Source of the DNA: Artocarpus heterophyllus
Taxonomy: Eukaryota; Streptophyta; Magnoliopsida; Rosales; Moraceae
Assembly (NCBI GenBank): GCA_025403435.1
Contig: CM046327.1
Coordinates: 17,856,440-17,920,439 of the forward strand
Length of the DNA: 64,000 bases
Direction of reading: 5' to 3'
Positions 58,039 through 64,000 of this stretch are shown in pieces. Every line of letters begins with the position of its first letter. The stretch's first letter is position 1. A program made the position numbers and the translations under genes. Below the pieces are notes generated by a model. The model did no database searches and was not told the DNA's origin. It saw nothing but the letters and a program-made list of their open reading frames with translations.

Positions 58039-59208
58039 TCAGCTTGATGGATGCTTAATTATTCTCTGTATAATCACCTTTCTTGCCATTGTTATTTCTT
58101 GAATACACTTTTCATTCTGTTTACCTAAGCTTTCTGTGGTTTCTGTAAACGCTTCCAGCTTTTTCTTGATCTCTTCCATGACTATCTTCAGAGCCCCGTC
58201 TTCCATAAGAGCAAATTGAGCATTATGCAACAATGACTCGACCTCGATTTCCAATTTGCCGATAAGCACCTTAATGTTTTCCAAGTCCTTGAGCGTAACA
58301 TATGTCCCAACCTGCATTGAGCTGATTATCTCCCTCTGTCCCCTCACCACATTCCCATAGCGATTCCAAAGCGAATTACACCATTTCCCCACAGAACCTA
58401 TTGGAACAGCTAACGCGCCCAGCAAAGCTGTCACGACTGGCGGCGCAGCAATGGCAGCTGCCACCACAGTCAAAATCAGCACAGACACAAAAGCTGCCAC
58501 AAAAATAACATTCGACACCTTTCTCCACGTCTTGAGAGATTTCAATTTCTTATCAAGCTTCCTCTTTCGAGTTTGCAACTTCTCCAACATCACATACTGC
58601 TGATTAAGAACAGATTGAAACAGCAAAAAGAACTCGTCTGTGAATGGGTCACCAGCAGCCTTAAACTTTGCCAATTCTTGCAATGTCTTCTCAAAGCTAC
58701 CCCCATTAGCCTCGCTGCCTTCTAGCTCTTCCTCAAACCGGCTGACCGCAGCTCTAATTATCAGCTGGTTACCAGAAGCGCGCTTAAGGCATCTCTCAAG
58801 GGCAGTACAGAAATCCAATGTTTGGATGCTATTTTCGAAGTATTGCTCGACAAGAGAAAACATGTCCTTGTTGTTCCATATATCCTTCTTGTTTTCTAGA
58901 ATGATTTTGACCACTTCCTGGTTCATCTCAAGCAGGCAATCAGTCACTTCTTTAAGCGAATTGAAAGACAAGGACCTGACCTCAACTCCGGTGGCCAAAG
59001 TGCCTATTACTCGGTTAGTTTTCTCTTGGAGAATAGCATCAAATGACTGTAAGGTTGGGTCAAATCTACAGGCAGCTTCATAGGAGCTTAGATCAGCAGA
59101 GTACTGAGAATTTCTGTTGGGTTCAAGAGGTGGCAATGATGGTGCTGGTGGCGGTGATCGTGATCTAGAAGCATCACCAGCCTTCATTTTGCTGGATTGC
59201 CCTCCCAT
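58039..59208 (-). CDS. UPF0496 (DUF677) family membrane protein
   Basis: A 389-aa plant-specific protein of unknown biochemical role. It begins MGGQSSKMK, like other family members. A Ser/Pro-rich stretch (12-32) precedes the DUF677 body: the YEAACRFDP motif (43-51), LQSFDAILQEKTNRVI (53-68), SLSFNSLKEVTDCLLEMNQ (79-97), a long helical region, and SLKTWRKVSNVIF (224-236). A strongly hydrophobic hairpin-like pair of segments (about 233-255 and 257-275) follows. Coiled-coil-prone helices continue to the end, typical of this family (usual length ~370-400). The frame runs upstream without ATG to 59250; ATG codons stand at 59211 and 59208. I choose 59208 for its A at -3 and G at +4 and because the family starts MGG, but 59211 (one extra Met) is possible. 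Confidence 0.93.
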   Translation of the reverse strand: MGGQSSKMKAGDASRSRSPPPAPSLPPLEPNRNSQYSADLSSYEAACRFDPTLQSFDAILQEKTNRVIGTLATGVEVRSLSFNSLKEVTDCLLEMNQEVVKIILENKKDIWNNKDMFSLVEQYFENSIQTLDFCTALERCLKRASGNQLIIRAAVSRFEEELEGSEANGGSFEKTLQELAKFKAAGDPFTDEFFLLFQSVLNQQYVMLEKLQTRKRKLDKKLKSLKTWRKVSNVIFVAAFVSVLILTVVAAAIAAPPVVTALLGALAVPIGSVGKWCNSLWNRYGNVVRGQREIISSMQVGTYVTLKDLENIKVLIGKLEIEVESLLHNAQFALMEDGALKIVMEEIKKKLEAFTETTESLGKQNEKCIQEITMARKVIIQRIIKHPSS

Positions 59209-59317
59209 CATGGAAGAAATGGCGTACCGTAAATGAGAATTGAAGCCCAAAAATTCGATGCTTTCTTTTGTGAGAAATTTTTTCTTTTTTACTGATTTTC
59301 CTTCAATTCAATCTCAG

Positions 59318-59802
59318 CTGAAAGCTTGGACAATCTCAAATCTAAGCAACGCGTTAAAGGCCAACCAATAACAAAAGACCAAAGTTCTCAAATTTCTAGA
59401 GTTACAATTTTTGCTAAGATCCTTAGAGCCCAGATGCTATTTTCACTTGGTAACATAAAACCCAGATCAAATAAACGAAAACACCCAAAAATAGAAATTT
59501 TGCATCAAAAATTAATTTCAAGCAAAAAAAGCCCCAAATTTAAGACGACCTGTTTTTACCAGAAATCGAGCTACTGCAAAAAGGAAAGATGTTTTTTTTC
59601 CACTTGATCCTCTACCGGAAATGAAAACTCCAAGGATCTAAACAAAACTCTAACAATTAAGCTATATGTTGAAAATCTTAACAAAATCGACGATAAATTA
59701 AAGAATTGACTCGGGAAAAAGTACAAAACTTGAAGCACAAAAGGACAAGCTTTCCTGAACTAAAAGAAATGGGAGGAGAAAACTACGATAGGACCGGTTT
59801 AC
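59318..59802 (-). other. Probable 5'UTR intron of the UPF0496 gene
   Basis: Minus-strand donor CTCGTCCAG|GTAAACCGG (exon end 59803) and acceptor CCAAGCTTTCAG|CTGAG (exon start 59317). The sequence between is AT-rich and non-coding. Inferred from consensus only. Confidence 0.55.
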
Positions 59803-60009
59803 CTGGACGAGAAAGTGAGGGAAAATGGAGGAAGCTGAGAGAAAATGGAAGAGAGAGTGTGAGGAAACAGTAAGCAGTAATTTTGTCGTCTCAAGTCTTT
59901 GGCAGTGTCTTGGTTTCTTGGTCTTCGCCTCACACCTCTCTCTGCTTCCACACCACAGGAAGACGACGCGTGGGCGACTTTCACTTTTAGTATTTCGTTC
60001 TTTTTAGAA

Positions 60010-60770
60010 TTTTATTATGGACGTTGGATTTGTAGATTTGTCTTACACCTTAGAATCTAACGGAGATAATTAACGGAAAGGTCTATTAAATAAGGTGGGG
60101 TCGATGCATTTACGATGTTTCTTAGGGCCAACAAGTCAATTATTAAGCCGGATGGGATTATTAGGTTTCACTCCTAACCAAGGCCTTAAATAGGAGATTG
60201 CAAACATGAAGATTTCTACAATAAATATTAAAAAGTAATTTATCGATAAATATTTATTTTTCAGTTATTTGATATGCAGAAAAAAATGATATTATCACAC
60301 ACCAAAATTTTTTAAGCAATAAATTTTTATCTATATTTTATATTAAGATTCTCTTAAAAAAAATAAAAAAAAAAACCTCTAGTTTAGCCATAAAAGGTGG
60401 ATCTTGTGGTAACTTGCAAGAGACTCCAAATTTGGTTTATTGGTGGTATAGATCGAAATTGAATAATGTTTGATCAAAGACAAATGGATTTTACTTGTTT
60501 TAATTGTGTATATGCGATTGGGCAAGTGTGCTGTTTTATCTAACACAATGGTTAAAACTCTACTAGGTGGAGAAATTTGAGGGGATAGCCAGAGATACTT
60601 GGTGGGGTTTGTGAAGGGGGTGTCTGAAAGTGGTCGGAATAGAAGACTTTTCAGGGTGTCTCTATTGGGATTGACTATGTTGGATCAATCAAAGAGAAGA
60701 ATGTGAAGAAATCAAAAGAGGCTGCTCTTGTTTAGAATTTTGTGCATGTATAGTTGAAAGAGAGATGAAA
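60010..60770. other. Promoter side of UPF0496 and intergenic DNA, no gene
   Basis: No TATA box could be fixed upstream of the proposed first exon. No coding signal. AT-rich. Confidence 0.45.
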
Positions 60771-60774
60771 TTTA

Positions 60775-61115
60775 AATTATTTGTGTTGATTTGAAACATT
60801 TTGATTTGCTTTGCATGTTTTGAATTATGTGATTTGAACGGTTATTCAAATTGACATTTAGACGTGCATTTAAATTGTTAATCTATATAAGGAATAAAAT
60901 TGAAAATTTTATTTGGTTAGGTAGTAGAAAAAGTTTTTCATTCATTAATAAATCTAATAATATATTAATATTCATGATACGAAAAATGATGTCATTTGGA
61001 TCTTGATTTATTAATCTCTTGATTAGAAACATAATGAAAGAAGAATCGTCTTAATTAAATATCAAATGAAAAAGCTATAATATTTTTCTTTAGGTATAGA
61101 GAGAAAATTTGAAAA
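60775..61115 (+). repeat. Repeat family D, copy 2
   Basis: Colinear with 29556-29880 (TGATTTGAACGGTTATTCAA, GACGTGCATTTAAATTGTTA, GGTAGTAGAAAAAGTTTTTC, then TTAATAAAT). Confidence 0.6.
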
Positions 61116-61284
61116 AGAGAATTCTTTCGCTATAAATTTTTTTATCCAAATAGTCAAAATTTAGGGGAGAACTCAAAAAAGAGACACAAAATCAATATTG
61201 ATTTGATTCCATTAATTTGAATTTTGCCTATACTAAACTGGAGATTCAGATTATTTTGTACACCTTCGGTCCAATAAGGATGTT

Positions 61285-61475
61285 TGGCAATCTTTATTAG
61301 AGCCATGATTGTGGTTATAAAATATTGTAAAACTTTCACATGGTCATAATTACTAAATAATATAAAGCTCTTATATGTTACAATAAAAATAAAAAAAACT
61401 GCTAAAATATAAAACTCTCACATGCTACAGTATTTTAAATTGCAACTACGGTTCTAACTACATTTTCTAAAACAC
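61285..61475. repeat. MITE-A copy
   Basis: Motifs in inverse form: TAAAACTTTCACATGGTCAT and TAAAACTCTCACATGCTACA, flanked on the right by GGTTCTAACTACATTTTCTA. Confidence 0.6.
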
Positions 61476-61504
61476 CTTATAAATCAACCTGGCCTATAAA
61501 ACAA

Positions 61505-61670
61505 ACGGGTCGTTTGATATTGTTTTTAAAATAGGTGAAAATGTATTTGTTTTAAAAGATGAAAAATTTTAAGGAACTGTAATGAGGATGTTTTTAAAAT
61601 TTTTGGCACAAAAAACATGCGAAAACATTTCAAAAAATTCTAAAACGTAACCAAACGTTCGATATTCTCA
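61505..61670. repeat. MITE-like inverted-repeat element
   Basis: GGGTCGTTTGATATTGTTTT at the left end weakly pairs with the right end AAAACGTAACCAAACG. The interior has near-palindromic GAAAATGTATTTGTTTT and GCGAAAACATTTC stretches. Boundaries are approximate. Confidence 0.3.
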
Positions 61671-61674
61671 AAAC

Positions 61675-62160
61675 ATCATTTGAGCAGTAAAGTTCAAGTC
61701 ACCACGTAACACAAGATAATCTCAAGTCTAATGTAAGACTGCAACTTATTCCACATAAATAACTCAGATCGCAAATCGCAAGAGCGATAACTTCAAACCT
61801 ATTATTCCAAAGACAAATAATAATTGAGAAAAATTTAAAAAAAAAATTCACAAGTTGCTAAGTAAAAGGTTTCTGACTTTTTAAACTACGTGAAAGTCTT
61901 CCCCAAAACACTAAAAATACAAAAAGAAAACATTTGACAACATGAAAACTTGCAAAAAAATAAAAAATAAATTAAAGGTCAGAGGAAGATAAATTCAATC
62001 AACACCCAGATATGCAAGAGAATAACCCAGTAATACAGAATCACAACAACAGTGACAATGTTATCTTAAACAACATAAAAAAAAAAGTGCAATTTTCTTT
62101 TATACCCCCATAAGTTTATATTATTATGCTAATTGCTAAACCAAATGAAGAACAAAGTAT
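61675..62160. other. 3' flank of the GGPP synthase gene
   Basis: No separate gene. Part is presumably 3'UTR. The transcript end was not fixed. Confidence 0.45.
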
Positions 62161-62163
62161 TAT

Positions 62164-63309
<1,146 letters not shown>

Positions 63310-63329
63310 TTATGTATGTATGTTTTCAT

Positions 63330-63385
63330 TATATATATATATATATATATATAAAACATGTCCTCCCACGTAATTTCCTTTAAAC
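63330..63385 (-). promoter_or_regulatory. Proximal promoter of the GGPP synthase gene
   Basis: A (TA)n run (63330-63353) reading TTTTATATATATAT on the minus strand could serve as TATA element about 35-60 bp upstream of the ATG. TTACGTGGGA (about 63365-63374) resembles an ACGT-core light/ABA element. Both are inference. Confidence 0.35.
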
Positions 63386-64000
63386 ATACCATGTTCAAGT
63401 TTCTGGTCATATGTCTATCGTTTACTATTACATTAAATGCAGCCGACGGGTGCCTTTCAATTTTCCATTCGAGTAATTCAATTATATCTGTTTGCTTTAT
63501 AACAAAACTCATTGCTTTTAGCTTAAATAACACGACTATCACAGACGTACTTTTTATTGAGAGTGGAGAGATTTCATTTTGTTTTACTGTTGCCCGTTGA
63601 CAATGTTACAGTGGCAATGTTGTTATTTACGTTAGCAATGATGGTCTTTAGTTGACTTAATTTAATCTATATATCAGTCTAGCATGCTTCTTGTTTAAAA
63701 TTAAAACCTTATTACTCCTAAAACAGTAAATCTTAATTTAAAAAATACATTATATATTAAATTTACGTAGGTCGAGCAAAACCAATACCTAAACGTGGGG
63801 AGCGACTAACTAAAAATCTTAGGATTTTTTTTTTTTTCCTGCACGGAGTTGATTAAATGTGAAAAAAAGGATTAAAAGTCATCAAATATTTCAATAGAAA
63901 GAAGTTATCAAAGCATACTACATCATATGGTTTTTTTAATTATTAAATAACTTGTGTCGATGTATGAAAAATATAGTCACATGGTATATAAATAATAATG
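63386..64000. other. Intergenic, no gene seen
   Basis: Overlapping short frames at 63294-63600 on both strands lack motifs. Homopolymers only. Confidence 0.45.

Noticed and set aside
58640..59083. 147-aa plus-strand frame
   Set aside because: Antisense of the UPF0496 gene.
59209..59250. Upstream extension of the UPF0496 frame to 59250
   Set aside because: It begins with TTG, not ATG. The first ATG codons are at 59211 and 59208.

Overview
The window is nuclear DNA from a flowering plant. The evidence is an AT-rich background full of microsatellites, LTR retrotransposons and MITE-like elements, a nuclear tRNA-Glu, genes with introns, a plastid-targeted GGPP synthase and a plant-type mitochondrial calcium uniporter. 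I cannot name the species. Gene density is low: five protein-coding genes and one tRNA gene in 64 kb. Most of the rest is transposon-derived or featureless AT-rich sequence.

Genes in order: a membrane-anchored RING E3 ubiquitin ligase of the RMA/RNF5 type (minus, 5562-6239, with a probable 5'UTR intron); an ELO/GNS1-SUR4-like elongase homologue with a degenerate histidine box (plus, 26310-27173); a two-exon mitochondrial calcium uniporter (minus, 37496-34954); tRNA-Glu(UUC) (minus, 55106-55036); a UPF0496/DUF677 membrane protein (minus, 59208-58039, with a probable 5'UTR intron); and a plastid geranylgeranyl diphosphate synthase (minus, 63297-62164). They are functionally unrelated neighbours, as is normal in plant chromosomes, and form no operon or cluster.

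Transposon landscape. A full-length but dead Ty1/copia element lies at 16318-23587 with exact ATAAT target-site duplications, PBS, PPT and broken gag-PR-IN-RT-RH. Two SIRE/Maximus-like solo LTRs are proposed at about 9309-11324 (TSD CATTT) and 42612-44539 (less certain). A long Ty3/gypsy-like LTR remnant fills about 51.0-54.55 kb. A second, badly decayed copia fragment lies at 56.0-57.3 kb and is split by a MITE. A poly(A)-tailed retroelement 3' end is at 31.66-32.65 kb and a SINE-like element at 15.66-15.77 kb. At least thirteen copies or fragments of one small repeat family (MITE-A) are scattered throughout. A three-level nest (MITE-X > CACTA-type > small TIR element) sits at 13.04-13.66 kb. 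Three tandem copies of a ~470-bp unit follow the uniporter promoter region (37991-39404).

I found no previously undescribed multi-gene system. The most informative observations are the nested insertions, the abundant MITE-A family, the copia LTR carrying an internal 195-bp tandem duplication, the degenerate histidine box of the ELO-like protein, and the 470-bp tandem array. All repeat boundaries and homologies were read by eye. No alignment or database search was run.
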